A DNA stretch of 33,517 bases, taken from assembly GCA_026991605.1 (NCBI GenBank), contig JALXBG010000171.1, positions 1 through 33,517 of the forward strand. The letters are read 5' to 3'. The position numbers and the translations under genes were made by a program. Under the pieces are notes generated by a model. It was not told the DNA's origin and searched no databases. It saw only the letters and a program-made list of their open reading frames with translations. The first letter of the stretch is position 1. Each line of letters starts with the position of its first letter. This document shows positions 7,433-15,959 of this stretch, piece by piece. Origin of the DNA: Sulfurovum sp. Lineage in GTDB: Bacteria > Campylobacterota > Campylobacteria > Campylobacterales > Sulfurovaceae.

Positions 7433-9301
7433 ATGTATGTATTTAAGACAATTATACTTTTTTTATGGCTTTTTTTTACCTATTTTCTTCAGGCATCTGA
7501 AGTAGAAACACTTCTTAATAACTATACCCATAAAAATGATTTGAGTCAGAAAACCATCGATGAAAACAAAGGTCATTTAGTCCTGTACACCAGAGAAAGA
7601 CTAGAAAAGATGCATGCCAAAACACTCAAAGATGTGTTTAAAACTGCACCAGTGATTTATTATCATGAAAATAGATATGGACTAACTGATCCTCTTTCTG
7701 GTACATCACCTAGACCGTATTTAAGTAATTTTATCCGTCTTTATATCGATGGTGTAGAAGTTACCCAAGGTTGGATGGGGAGTGGTCTGGTTCTGTATGG
7801 TGATATGAACATTGATTTTGTGGATCATATAGAGTTTTATTATGCAGTACCTTCTTTTGAGTCAGCTGTTGAGCCTGCGTATCTGACTATGTTCGTTTAT
7901 AGTAAAAATCCAAAACAAGACAGTGGAGGAAAACTGAGTCTTATAGCAGGTAGCCGGGGGCATAATGGACAAAGCATCAGCTATGGGGAAGAAAAAGAAA
8001 AGTATGCCTATATGCTTAACCTTTCACATACTGATGCAAAACGTGAGAAAATAGACAATGGCACAAGCCGTCCTCTCTCACGAGATTTTGAACGTACACA
8101 GCTTTTTTCTTATGTTAAGACTGAAAATCAAATAGCGCATTTACAAGTCATGAAAAAAAATACAGACAGTCTTGCTGGATTTAGTCTTGATGCAACACCG
8201 CTAGTTTCTCAAATAGACTACTTAAATGTTCATATGGATTATGGGATAGACTTTAATGAGCATTGGCATGCACAGATTGCGTATGAGTGGTTAAAAACTG
8301 ATATCAATCAAGAAGATGATTTTCCACTTATTATAAATAATCCTCTTTCTCCTAATCGTATTACTTCAATAACAAAAAGTAGTACATACAGTGCAGAACT
8401 AAGCTATAAAGACACCATAGGTAAACATCGTATTACTTCAGGCATTAAAGGGAGATGGAAATCGTTAGATTCTGTATCGTTAGATGGTTTTGGGAATATC
8501 CCCATAAGCTTTACAAAAGAAAATATTTTTTCGCTTTTTTTTCAAGATCAATATGCATTAAGTTCAGTAGAACTACTGACTTTTGGTGTTGAATATAGTA
8601 AACTTTATAGAAATGATTCAATTAATGATGATGCACTTTTACAACTAAGACTAGGTTATATTTTCACTTCTGAATCATGGAGTTATAAAACATATCTCTA
8701 TCGTACAATGTTTGCACTTGATCCGCTTTCCAGACAAATTAATACACAAAGTTTAAACACGGTTCCTAATCAAGTGACTAAAGCTTTTACACAAGAAGTG
8801 AGCTATACAAAGGATAACTCTAGAACAAGACTTATGGTGTTACTAATGCAAGACCAAGATGGACTTGTCCAAAATATAGGTTCAGGTAAAACACAATATT
8901 TCTTTACCATTTTTAATTATGATTATGATTTTGATATGGATAACAAAGTAAATTTACAACTCTACTATGCGCGTTATAAAGACATTTTTAATTTAGATAA
9001 ATTAGAAGACTTTAGTGGATATTTGAGTTTAAGTAACAGTTATGAAAAGTTTGATTTTTACAATGCCGTGATCTGGCATCAAAACAGTATAGATGACATT
9101 AATTACTTTGATGTGACAAGTTCTATCTCTTGGAATGCCAGTGAAAACCTCACCTTTACACTGAAAGGACAAAACCTTTTAGACAAAGCAAAAGCAACAG
9201 GTTTATTTAGAATAAGTCCAACGACAGGGAGCTTTTTAAAACCACTCTCCATCTCCCCTATAGACCAGAGAGTGACATTTGAAGTGGAGTATACATTTTG
9301 A
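7433..9301 (+). CDS. TonB-dependent outer-membrane receptor-like protein
   Basis: 622 residues. A signal peptide (residues 1-22, cleavage near QAS-EV) is followed by a plug-like domain at about 45-165, with the pattern LKDVFKTAPVIYYHENRYGL and IRLYIDGVEV typical of receptor plugs. The rest is a long beta-rich barrel of alternating aromatic strands ending in VEYTF, a C-terminal phenylalanine suited to BAM-mediated insertion. No clear TonB box is visible. The length is at the short end for TonB receptors. AGGA at 7422-7425 serves the ATG. The stop overlaps the TTG start of the YfiR-like gene by four bases, so receptor, periplasmic protein and membrane phosphodiesterase are translationally coupled. 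This suggests a sensory rather than a purely nutrient-uptake role. The ligand is unknown. Confidence 0.8.
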   Translation: MYVFKTIILFLWLFFTYFLQASEVETLLNNYTHKNDLSQKTIDENKGHLVLYTRERLEKMHAKTLKDVFKTAPVIYYHENRYGLTDPLSGTSPRPYLSNFIRLYIDGVEVTQGWMGSGLVLYGDMNIDFVDHIEFYYAVPSFESAVEPAYLTMFVYSKNPKQDSGGKLSLIAGSRGHNGQSISYGEEKEKYAYMLNLSHTDAKREKIDNGTSRPLSRDFERTQLFSYVKTENQIAHLQVMKKNTDSLAGFSLDATPLVSQIDYLNVHMDYGIDFNEHWHAQIAYEWLKTDINQEDDFPLIINNPLSPNRITSITKSSTYSAELSYKDTIGKHRITSGIKGRWKSLDSVSLDGFGNIPISFTKENIFSLFFQDQYALSSVELLTFGVEYSKLYRNDSINDDALLQLRLGYIFTSESWSYKTYLYRTMFALDPLSRQINTQSLNTVPNQVTKAFTQEVSYTKDNSRTRLMVLLMQDQDGLVQNIGSGKTQYFFTIFNYDYDFDMDNKVNLQLYYARYKDIFNLDKLEDFSGYLSLSNSYEKFDFYNAVIWHQNSIDDINYFDVTSSISWNASENLTFTLKGQNLLDKAKATGLFRISPTTGSFLKPLSISPIDQRVTFEVEYTF

Positions 9302-9753
9302 AAAAAATCTTAGTACTCTTCATTCTTACCTATGGGCAACTTGTTGCGTTAGATAAGGAGAGTACACTCAAATTTTACCAGCATATATTTACAGCAATCA
9401 CCTCTGCACATTCTGTGTTGGTGTATGTAGAAGACCCAGAGTACAGAGAGGTTTTTATGCATGCAGATAAAATTTTACTGACAAAACGTATGAAGGATTC
9501 AGATGTGATTGTACTTACAAGCAAAGCCATGCTTGAAAAAGTGTTAGATCAAAAAGAGTTGCACCCTCAAAAAGATAAAAAGCCACTTTTATTTGCCACT
9601 GATTATCATATATTAAAAGACTCAAAAGAGGTGATAGGTGCATTTTATTGGAAAAAAGGAAGAGCACAGTTATTGTTTGTTAGAAGCAGGTTGAAAGCGT
9701 ACGGTATTGTACTCTCTTCAGAATATCAAAAATTTATAATCGATGAACTATGA
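9298..9753 (+). CDS. YfiR-like (DUF4154-type) periplasmic protein
   Basis: 151 residues with a signal peptide (1-17, MKKILVLFILTYGQLVA). The start is TTG at 9298, with GTGGAG eight bases upstream and a TTGA overlap with the receptor stop. The body has the alpha/beta rhythm of YfiR proteins. Its C-terminal 40 residues (IGAFYWKKGRAQLLFV..., then GIVLSSEYQKFI) match the family pattern of a beta strand, an arginine-containing strand and an 'S-S-x-x-L' helix. In Pseudomonas, YfiR binds the periplasmic part of the cyclase YfiN and represses it. Here the next gene, overlapping by ATGA, is a membrane EAL protein, so a partner relation is likely. The assignment is by pattern, not by search. Confidence 0.62.
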   Translation: MKKILVLFILTYGQLVALDKESTLKFYQHIFTAITSAHSVLVYVEDPEYREVFMHADKILLTKRMKDSDVIVLTSKAMLEKVLDQKELHPQKDKKPLLFATDYHILKDSKEVIGAFYWKKGRAQLLFVRSRLKAYGIVLSSEYQKFIIDEL

Positions 9754-11627
9754 GAGAACAGTACTTTAATAAATTTATTATTTTTCTTATAATATTACTT
9801 ATTGGTTTTGCTGTTTTTTTACAAATATCAACAGAACACAGTACTGAAAAACTTAAAAATGAAGAGGTTTTAAAAGCAGAACAGTATGTACATCATATAG
9901 TAAAGCTTATGCAACTTCGTACACATAATAAGTTGGAAGAGACACTCAATAAGAATCCTCAATTACAAACACGGCTTAATGAGGCATTACAAGCATTTTT
10001 AACCAAGCAGTATCAATATATATTTGTGCTGAAAAAAGATGATAAAGGGCAATATCGTTTTCTATTAGATGGTGCAAAAGATGCAGAAGAATATCACTCT
10101 TTATTTATGCCACAAAGTACGCTTTTTGATGAAGTATATGAAAGTGGAAAAATGCAGATTATTCAACAAGAAGATGAAGTTAAAAATCTTTGGTTGTCGT
10201 TGGTTTATCCTATTGTAGTCAACCATAAAACAGAAGCACTTTTAGTGTTAGATTTTGCTAAGACATATGGAGAAAAATTAAGCCATTTCAACTCCCCATT
10301 AATGTTTGTGATTCGTATGATGCAAGTCTTTTTATTACTTAGTATAGTGTTGTTGCTTTTCTTAGCATATCGCTATTTTAAAGCACGTGAGGCACTGATA
10401 AAAGATAAATTAACGTCAACATATAGCAAATATTATTTATCAGAATTATTTAATCGAGATGAAGTAAGTAATTATTATGTGATACTTATAGACATTGATG
10501 AATTTAAAAATATTAATAAAAAATATGGTGAGGTATTTGGAGATAAAGTGATTATACTTTTTTCTAAAGTTATGTTAAAAGCGCTGTCCTCAGCTTCAAA
10601 AGTGGTACGTACTGGTGGAACCGAGTTTTTAGTACTCATCCCTAAAAATGAAGGAAAGATAGAGACTTTAGCGCATACGCTATTTGCAACGATGCAAAAG
10701 CAAAAATACTATTATAATAATGAAGAGATTTATTTAAGTATTTCTATGAGTGCAATGTCTACGCCTTCAAATGCAACTTCAATACAAAATATACAAAGAG
10801 TTTTAGATGAGAAATTACTTGAAGTAAAAAGTAAAGGTAAAAATGCCTTAGGGATTATTGATGCTAAGAGTTTAGAAGATATAGACTATAGCAATATAGA
10901 CTATATCAAAGAGGCATTAGAAAAAGAGCGTTTACTCTGTTTATATCAACCTATATATCATACAAAAAGTAAAGAAATCGTCAAGTATGAGGCATTGGTG
11001 AGATTAATAGATGAAAAAAATCCAGATAAGCTCATAGCACCTTTTTATTTTATGGATGTCATTAAAGGGACAAGTCAATACATTAAAATGAGTAAGTTGG
11101 TTTTTAATCATGTTTTTTCTACATTACAAAAATATCCAGAGATTAAATTAAGTCTGAATGTAGATTTAGATGATTTAGAGAATGAAGAGATGATGGAAAT
11201 GATACGTATCAATCTCGAAAAACATAAGAAAATAGCCAATAGGCTTACCTTTGAGATTCTTGAAGAACATGAAATCAAAGACTATAATAAGGTACAAGAG
11301 ATATTTAAACAATTAAAAGCGTATGGCTCAGAAATTGCATTGGATGATTTTGGAAGTGGTTATGCAAGTTACGGATATCTTATTAGACTCGATATCGATA
11401 TTTTAAAGATAGATGGTACGCTGATTAAAGAATTGGAAGAAAACCCACTACGTGCAAAAGAAGTCTTGCAATCCATTAAAGAACTAGCAGATAAATTTGG
11501 GTATGAAGTTGTTGCAGAATTTGTCTCAGATGAAAATATTTATGAGATGGTAAAGCATTTGGGTATTACTTATTCTCAAGGATATTATTTGGGTGAACCT
11601 AGACCTATCAATGAGTATATTTCCTAA
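9750..11627 (+). CDS. Membrane EAL cyclic-di-GMP phosphodiesterase with degenerate GGDEF domain
   Basis: 625 residues. One membrane segment at about 8-26, a periplasmic sensor of about 155 residues, a second membrane segment at about 185-207, then a GGDEF domain (215-365) and an EAL domain (380-625). The GGDEF signature reads GGTEF (289-293): the metal-binding/catalytic Asp/Glu at the third position is Thr, so cyclase activity is unlikely. The EAL domain looks catalytically complete: YEALVRL (EAL 414-416), Asn in LSLNVD, Glu in FEILEE, DDFG (532-535), KID (553-555), the Glu of VAEFV, and QG (610-611). Expected activity: c-di-GMP to pGpG, possibly with GTP acting at the GGDEF site. Its ATG overlaps the YfiR-like stop (ATGA). 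It is the probable output of the TonB/YfiR-like module. Confidence 0.88.
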   Translation: MREQYFNKFIIFLIILLIGFAVFLQISTEHSTEKLKNEEVLKAEQYVHHIVKLMQLRTHNKLEETLNKNPQLQTRLNEALQAFLTKQYQYIFVLKKDDKGQYRFLLDGAKDAEEYHSLFMPQSTLFDEVYESGKMQIIQQEDEVKNLWLSLVYPIVVNHKTEALLVLDFAKTYGEKLSHFNSPLMFVIRMMQVFLLLSIVLLLFLAYRYFKAREALIKDKLTSTYSKYYLSELFNRDEVSNYYVILIDIDEFKNINKKYGEVFGDKVIILFSKVMLKALSSASKVVRTGGTEFLVLIPKNEGKIETLAHTLFATMQKQKYYYNNEEIYLSISMSAMSTPSNATSIQNIQRVLDEKLLEVKSKGKNALGIIDAKSLEDIDYSNIDYIKEALEKERLLCLYQPIYHTKSKEIVKYEALVRLIDEKNPDKLIAPFYFMDVIKGTSQYIKMSKLVFNHVFSTLQKYPEIKLSLNVDLDDLENEEMMEMIRINLEKHKKIANRLTFEILEEHEIKDYNKVQEIFKQLKAYGSEIALDDFGSGYASYGYLIRLDIDILKIDGTLIKELEENPLRAKEVLQSIKELADKFGYEVVAEFVSDENIYEMVKHLGITYSQGYYLGEPRPINEYIS

Positions 11628-11665
11628 ATTTCAAAAGTATTTTTCCTTTATTAAAGCTATTTGGC

Positions 11666-11671
11666 TATAAT
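11666..11671 (+). promoter_or_regulatory. -10 of the polyprenyl synthetase-hemC operon
   Basis: TATAAT with a G-C-rich trinucleotide before it, followed by an AT-rich leader of about 33 bases to the first possible start codon at 11711. It is the only good promoter hexamer in the spacer after the EAL gene and precedes a tightly packed run of genes reaching to hemC. Confidence 0.6.
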
Positions 11672-11710
11672 TATTGACTTTTAAAAAAATAAATTAATTT
11701 AGGATACAAC

Positions 11711-11800
11711 ATGAGTCACTATACAGATGAAGATACCGATGGTAGAACAGGGTCAGTGTTTATAGATTTTGTTTGTCGTATAGTAACACAGTGTGAATAA
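11711..11800 (+). CDS. 29-residue small ORF at the head of the haem/quinone operon
   Basis: ATG at 11711 with AGGAT seven bases upstream opens a 29-codon frame (begins MSHYTDEDTDGRTG, ends CRIVTQCE) stopped by TAA at 11798-11800. The gap to the polyprenyl synthetase GTG is 12 bases. The placement directly after the promoter, the proper ribosome-binding site and the ordinary codons favour translation. It could be a leader peptide that couples translation to the next gene, a small protein, or chance. It does not resemble the DUF2018 proteins known from Campylobacterota, and I recognise no family. Confidence 0.45.
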   Translation: MSHYTDEDTDGRTGSVFIDFVCRIVTQCE

Positions 11801-11812
11801 GGCAAGTCAACC

Positions 11813-12709
11813 GTGCTAAGTGCAGTAGAGAGAAAAATAGAACAATTTATAGCAGATTTAAATGACAAGGAAGTAGCATTTTTATATGCAAAACTTCCTC
11901 AGGGTAAAAGACTACGTGCAAAACTCATTTTGAAAATAGCAGGTAATTCTTTGGCTGTAGTCAAAACGGCAGCTATTGTCGAGATGATACATGCAGCAAG
12001 TCTTTTGCACGATGATGTGATAGATGATGCGTACACAAGACGTTCACGTCCTTCTCTCAATGCACTGTACGGCAATAAAACCGCCATTATGTTGGGGGAT
12101 ATCCTCTATTCAAAAGGTTTTTTAGAGTTAAATAACATTAGCCCAGATGTGGCTAAACTGGTTTCCAATGCTGTAGTGCAGCTAAGCCTTGGTGAGCTCA
12201 AAGATGTTTCACTCTCAAAAACATTTAACACAGATAAAGCCATTTATTTAGAGATGATTTATCAAAAAACAGCTTCTCTCATGGAAGCATGTGCAGGCGC
12301 AGCAGCCTTGCTTGCAGATAAAGATAAAAATGCCTATATGACCTACGGACGTAATTTAGGCATTGCTTTTCAAATGATAGATGATCTTCTTGATATTACG
12401 ATGGACAGCGAGACTTTGGGTAAGCCAGCATTGCATGACTTTGTTGAAGGTAAAACTACATTACCGTATATATACCTTTATGAAGCATTGAATGATGATG
12501 ATAAAAAAAGACTTAAGTTATTACATGCCAAAGTTTTATCTGAAGATGAAAAAACATGGATTAAGTCTATGATGCAGGACACAGGTGTAATACAAAAGAG
12601 TTATACTGAAGCAAAAGTACTCATAGAAGAGGCAATAGCGCTCATGGATGCACGTGGAGAAAGTGCACTCAGTAGTATTGCAATGGCGATGATAGAGAGG
12701 GATTTTTAA
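11813..12709 (+). CDS. Polyprenyl diphosphate synthase (menaquinone side chain)
   Basis: 298 residues, all-alpha isoprenoid synthase. The first aspartate-rich motif is LLHDDVIDDA (Asp67, Asp68, Asp71) followed by RR at 76-77; the second is QMIDDLLD near residues 190-197. Together they bind Mg2+ and the allylic and isopentenyl diphosphates. The enzyme elongates farnesyl or geranylgeranyl diphosphate, most likely for the menaquinone tail; chain length cannot be read reliably. The start is GTG at 11813, with AAGG about ten bases upstream. The stop overlaps the hemA ATG (TAATG). This position before hemA and proS is the same as that of the polyprenyl synthase gene in Campylobacter, which supports the phylum assignment. 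Confidence 0.9.
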   Translation: MLSAVERKIEQFIADLNDKEVAFLYAKLPQGKRLRAKLILKIAGNSLAVVKTAAIVEMIHAASLLHDDVIDDAYTRRSRPSLNALYGNKTAIMLGDILYSKGFLELNNISPDVAKLVSNAVVQLSLGELKDVSLSKTFNTDKAIYLEMIYQKTASLMEACAGAAALLADKDKNAYMTYGRNLGIAFQMIDDLLDITMDSETLGKPALHDFVEGKTTLPYIYLYEALNDDDKKRLKLLHAKVLSEDEKTWIKSMMQDTGVIQKSYTEAKVLIEEAIALMDARGESALSSIAMAMIERDF

Positions 12710-14016
12710 TGTACTATCAAGTAGTAAGCTTTTCACATAAAAATTGTGACCAGGGTATGAGAGAAAAATTGGCTTTTGCCAATGAAGAAGAAAAAATTGA
12801 GATGCTTAATATGCTTGTGGCATTTGAGTTTGTGCATGAAGCATTTATTATATCAACGTGTAACCGTGTGGAGATAGTCATTGCAACACGCGACAATTTC
12901 TCCTCTTTTCATGCGATACTTGGACTTATGGCACAAAAGAGTGACTTAAACTTTTATGAACTTAAAACTACAGCTGTTCGTTTTGATGATGAAGAAGCAG
13001 TACAGCATATTTTTTCTGTGGTTTCTTCTTTGGACTCTTTGGTTGTAGGGGAATCACAGATTACAGGACAGGTAAAAGAGGCATTTATGCTCTCTCATAA
13101 AAATAAAACTGCAGGACATAAACTTAACCGTCTGATATCTTATGCTGTAAAATGTGCAGCAGAAGTACGTAATGCAACAAACATTTCTCAAAATCCTATT
13201 TCCATTGCTTCTGTAGCTGTGGCACAAGCCCATAAAACATTGGGTGATAATATGGCAGGCATGACGGGAGTGGTACTTGGTGCTGGTGAGATGGGTGTGC
13301 TTGCAGCCAAACATCTCTTGCGTGCTGGATGTGATGTGGTGATGCTTGGACGTGATTTTGAGAAGGTAGAGCTTGTTGCGCATACTTTAGGAGAGAATGT
13401 CAAGGCAGACACGGTAGATAAACTCGAAAAATACATCAACCGTTACCGTCTACTCTTCTCTGCGACTTCAGCAAAAGACCCAGTTGTTACCAAAGAGATG
13501 ATAGAAAATGAATCTATCAACAGACTGTGGTTTGATATGGCAATTCCTAGAGACATAGAAGATATGGATATAGAAAAGTTACAGCTTTTTCGTATAGATG
13601 ATTTACGTGCTATCTCGCAAACAAACCATGCTTTACGTGAAGAACAAGCTGTACGTGCCACTGAGATAGTTGAAAATTATAAAGAAGAATTCTATTCTTG
13701 GCTTAGAGCGCTTTCTATAGAGCCAGTTATTAAGCAGATGCGTCAATATGTAAGTGATGCCATAGATGCAGAGATAAAACGTGCTATAAAAAAAGGTTTT
13801 GTTCCTTTAGAATCTGAGGCAAATATGCGTAAGATGGCAGAGCAGATGTTCAAACGCTTTTTACATGACCCTACACAAAATTTACGTAAATCATCTACCC
13901 AAAAGAAAAATGCAAATTGTATAGAATCTGTAAAGCGTATGTTTAACATAGACACGGAAAATATAGACTTTAAGCAGTATAAAAATGACCACCATACAAA
14001 AGGATACAACGCGTGA
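12709..14016 (+). CDS. hemA: Glutamyl-tRNA reductase
   Basis: 435 residues. It reduces glutamyl-tRNA(Glu) to glutamate-1-semialdehyde with NADPH, the first committed step of C5-pathway haem synthesis. The catalytic domain carries the nucleophilic Cys51 in [10 protein letters not shown] and the family motif [20 protein letters not shown] at about 105-124. The NADPH domain starts with [10 protein letters not shown] (about 185-194), and the C-terminal helical dimerisation domain follows. The length is normal. The ATG overlaps the preceding stop by one base and the GTG of proS overlaps its own stop (GTGA), so translation is coupled. hemC lies three genes downstream in the same operon. Confidence 0.96.
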   Translation: MYYQVVSFSHKNCDQGMREKLAFANEEEKIEMLNMLVAFEFVHEAFIISTCNRVEIVIATRDNFSSFHAILGLMAQKSDLNFYELKTTAVRFDDEEAVQHIFSVVSSLDSLVVGESQITGQVKEAFMLSHKNKTAGHKLNRLISYAVKCAAEVRNATNISQNPISIASVAVAQAHKTLGDNMAGMTGVVLGAGEMGVLAAKHLLRAGCDVVMLGRDFEKVELVAHTLGENVKADTVDKLEKYINRYRLLFSATSAKDPVVTKEMIENESINRLWFDMAIPRDIEDMDIEKLQLFRIDDLRAISQTNHALREEQAVRATEIVENYKEEFYSWLRALSIEPVIKQMRQYVSDAIDAEIKRAIKKGFVPLESEANMRKMAEQMFKRFLHDPTQNLRKSSTQKKNANCIESVKRMFNIDTENIDFKQYKNDHHTKGYNA

Positions 14017-15533
14017 GATTTTCAAGACTACTCGTACCAACCAGCAAAGAAACACCAAATGATGCAACATTAGCAAGTCATATCTACCTTATTCGTGGAG
14101 GCTTTATTCAGTCTGTTGGAGGTTCTGGACTTTACAACTTTTTACCTCTTGGTAAAAAGATACTTGACAAAGTTAGAGCTGTTGTCAAAGATGAGTTAGA
14201 CAAAGCAGGATGTCAAGAAGTGGCACTTTCTTTTGTAACACCTGCGACACTTTGGGAAGAGAGTGGACGTTTAGAGAAGTATGGTAAAGAGTTACTGCGT
14301 TTTAAAGACCGTAAAAATAATGATTTTATACTTGGTCCAACACACGAAGAGATGATGGTAAACCTCGTACGTCAAAGTGTAAAGAGTTATAAACAACTTC
14401 CTTTGAATCTTTACCAAATCAACCTCAAATTCCGTGATGAGATACGTCCTCGTTTTGGATTGATGCGTGGGCGTGAATTTTTGATGAAAGATGGCTATAG
14501 TTTCCATGCAAGTGAAGAAGATATGCATAGAGAATTTGCACTGATGGAAGAGACATATAAAAAGATATTTACACGTCTTGGACTGGAGTTTAGAGTTGTA
14601 GAAGCAGACTCAGGTGCTATTGGTGGAAGTGGTAGCAAAGAGTTTATGGTACTTGCTGACTCGGGGGAAGACACGATTGTTGTCTGTCCTGACTGTGAAT
14701 ATGGTGCAAACATTGAAGCTGCTGTGGCAAAACCTAAATCGTATGATGCAGATACTGAGATAAAAATTATCACTATGAAAGCACTCTATGATGAAGGAGA
14801 GACAAAAATAGTACACTTCGCACTTCCTGTTTCTATAGAGTTACAAGATGTCAAAGCTTGTAATGCAGTCAATGCCAATGACTTAGTAGAGTGTGAAGAG
14901 TCTACGGACATTCAAACCTTGGTTGTAGATGCTGCTTTAGAAGGGATTGACAGCCTTAATGCCCAAGAGAAAAGCTATGCAGACATCTCTGCAGTACAGG
15001 AGAATGACGCCTGTATCCACTGTGGAGGCGCATTGACCTATACAAAAGGGATAGAAGCAGGGCATATTTTCCAGCTTGGTACACAATATTCTGAACCACT
15101 AGGGTGTAATTTCTTAGATGAAAATGGTAAGTCTGTCCCTATGGTAATGGGAACGTATGGTATTGGCGTGAGTCGTTTACTTGCAGGTATCATTGAGCAA
15201 AACCATGATGACAAGGGGTGTATCTGGACAAAAGAGTCTGCACCTTTTGATTTACATATCATTATCTCCAACATCAAAGATGAAGCACAGGTAGCACTTG
15301 GGGAGAAACTCTATGAGACACTGAAGTCTAAAGGTGTAGATGTTTTACTGGATGATAGAAAAGAGCGTTTTGGTCCTAAAATAAAAGATTTTGAACTTAT
15401 GGGGGTACCATATGGTGTACTTATAGGTAAAAAGTTAGCAGATGGCATGGTCGAATTTATGACCAGAGACGGGATGATCAAAGAAGAGATGTCAAGTGAA
15501 GAGATTTTGTCATTTTTAGAAGGTAAATTTTAG
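14013..15533 (+). CDS. proS: Prolyl-tRNA synthetase with shortened editing insertion
   Basis: 506 residues, against about 565-572 for bacterial-type ProRS with a full insertion domain. Class II core: motif 2 [20 protein letters not shown] (140-159) and motif 3 [13 protein letters not shown] (380-392), plus the C-terminal anticodon-binding domain with [13 protein letters not shown] (445-457). Between them the cis-editing INS domain, about 180 residues in E. coli, is reduced to about 115 (232-346). I cannot find the usual YbaK-like motifs in it. Two CxxC pairs (225/228 and 334/337) flank the insertion and may bind zinc, as in other bacterial ProRS. The start is GTG overlapping the hemA stop. 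Charging of tRNA-Pro should be normal; removal of mischarged alanine is doubtful. Confidence 0.94.
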   Translation: MRFSRLLVPTSKETPNDATLASHIYLIRGGFIQSVGGSGLYNFLPLGKKILDKVRAVVKDELDKAGCQEVALSFVTPATLWEESGRLEKYGKELLRFKDRKNNDFILGPTHEEMMVNLVRQSVKSYKQLPLNLYQINLKFRDEIRPRFGLMRGREFLMKDGYSFHASEEDMHREFALMEETYKKIFTRLGLEFRVVEADSGAIGGSGSKEFMVLADSGEDTIVVCPDCEYGANIEAAVAKPKSYDADTEIKIITMKALYDEGETKIVHFALPVSIELQDVKACNAVNANDLVECEESTDIQTLVVDAALEGIDSLNAQEKSYADISAVQENDACIHCGGALTYTKGIEAGHIFQLGTQYSEPLGCNFLDENGKSVPMVMGTYGIGVSRLLAGIIEQNHDDKGCIWTKESAPFDLHIIISNIKDEAQVALGEKLYETLKSKGVDVLLDDRKERFGPKIKDFELMGVPYGVLIGKKLADGMVEFMTRDGMIKEEMSSEEILSFLEGKF

Positions 15534-15959
15534 ATGACATTTCTTCTTGTTCCCTTTTTCTTTATAGAACTCTATCTTTCTCTTAAAACAGGTGAAGAGA
15601 TAGGGGTTGCATGGTCTGCGATTTGGATTATGGGGAGCTTTATGTTGGGGATGGCACTTTTAAAGCGGTCTCCTTTTACAATGATGAATAATATGAATAA
15701 CTTAAAACAGGGGAAGTTAGATATACGCAGGTTTCAAAATGCAAGTATGTCTTACTTTGTGGCAGCTATATTGTTGATGATTCCGGGGGTATTTTCAGAC
15801 TTTTTAGGGATTCTTGCTTTGGCTTACACCTTCTATTTACAATTTGTTGCTAAAATTACACCTGAGTCAGCAAATAACAACTTTAAAACACAAGGAGAAG
15901 ATGATGTCATTGATGTCGAAATTATTGATGAGCACAGTCGTAGCGACCGTAGCTCTTAG
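15534..15959 (+). CDS. fxsA: FxsA-family membrane protein
   Basis: 141 residues starting on the base after the proS stop. Membrane segments at about 2-20, 25-43 and 72-100, with the family pattern F-x-E-x-x-L beginning helix 1 (FFFIELYLSL) and the conserved IPGVFSDFLGILAL. FxsA proteins are small inner-membrane proteins; in E. coli overexpression relieves phage T7 exclusion by the F plasmid, and the native role is unknown. The C-terminal tail is acidic and probably disordered. Its last 56 bases double as the start of the next gene in another frame. A FxsA-like gene occupies the same place in Campylobacter (Cj0544 region, from memory). Confidence 0.82.
   Translation: MTFLLVPFFFIELYLSLKTGEEIGVAWSAIWIMGSFMLGMALLKRSPFTMMNNMNNLKQGKLDIRRFQNASMSYFVAAILLMIPGVFSDFLGILALAYTFYLQFVAKITPESANNNFKTQGEDDVIDVEIIDEHSRSDRSS

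Noticed and set aside
15814-15903. Longer N-terminus of the DsbC-like protein
   Set aside because: No ribosome-binding site, and it would bury the signal peptide; AAGGAG at 15892-15897 selects 15904.
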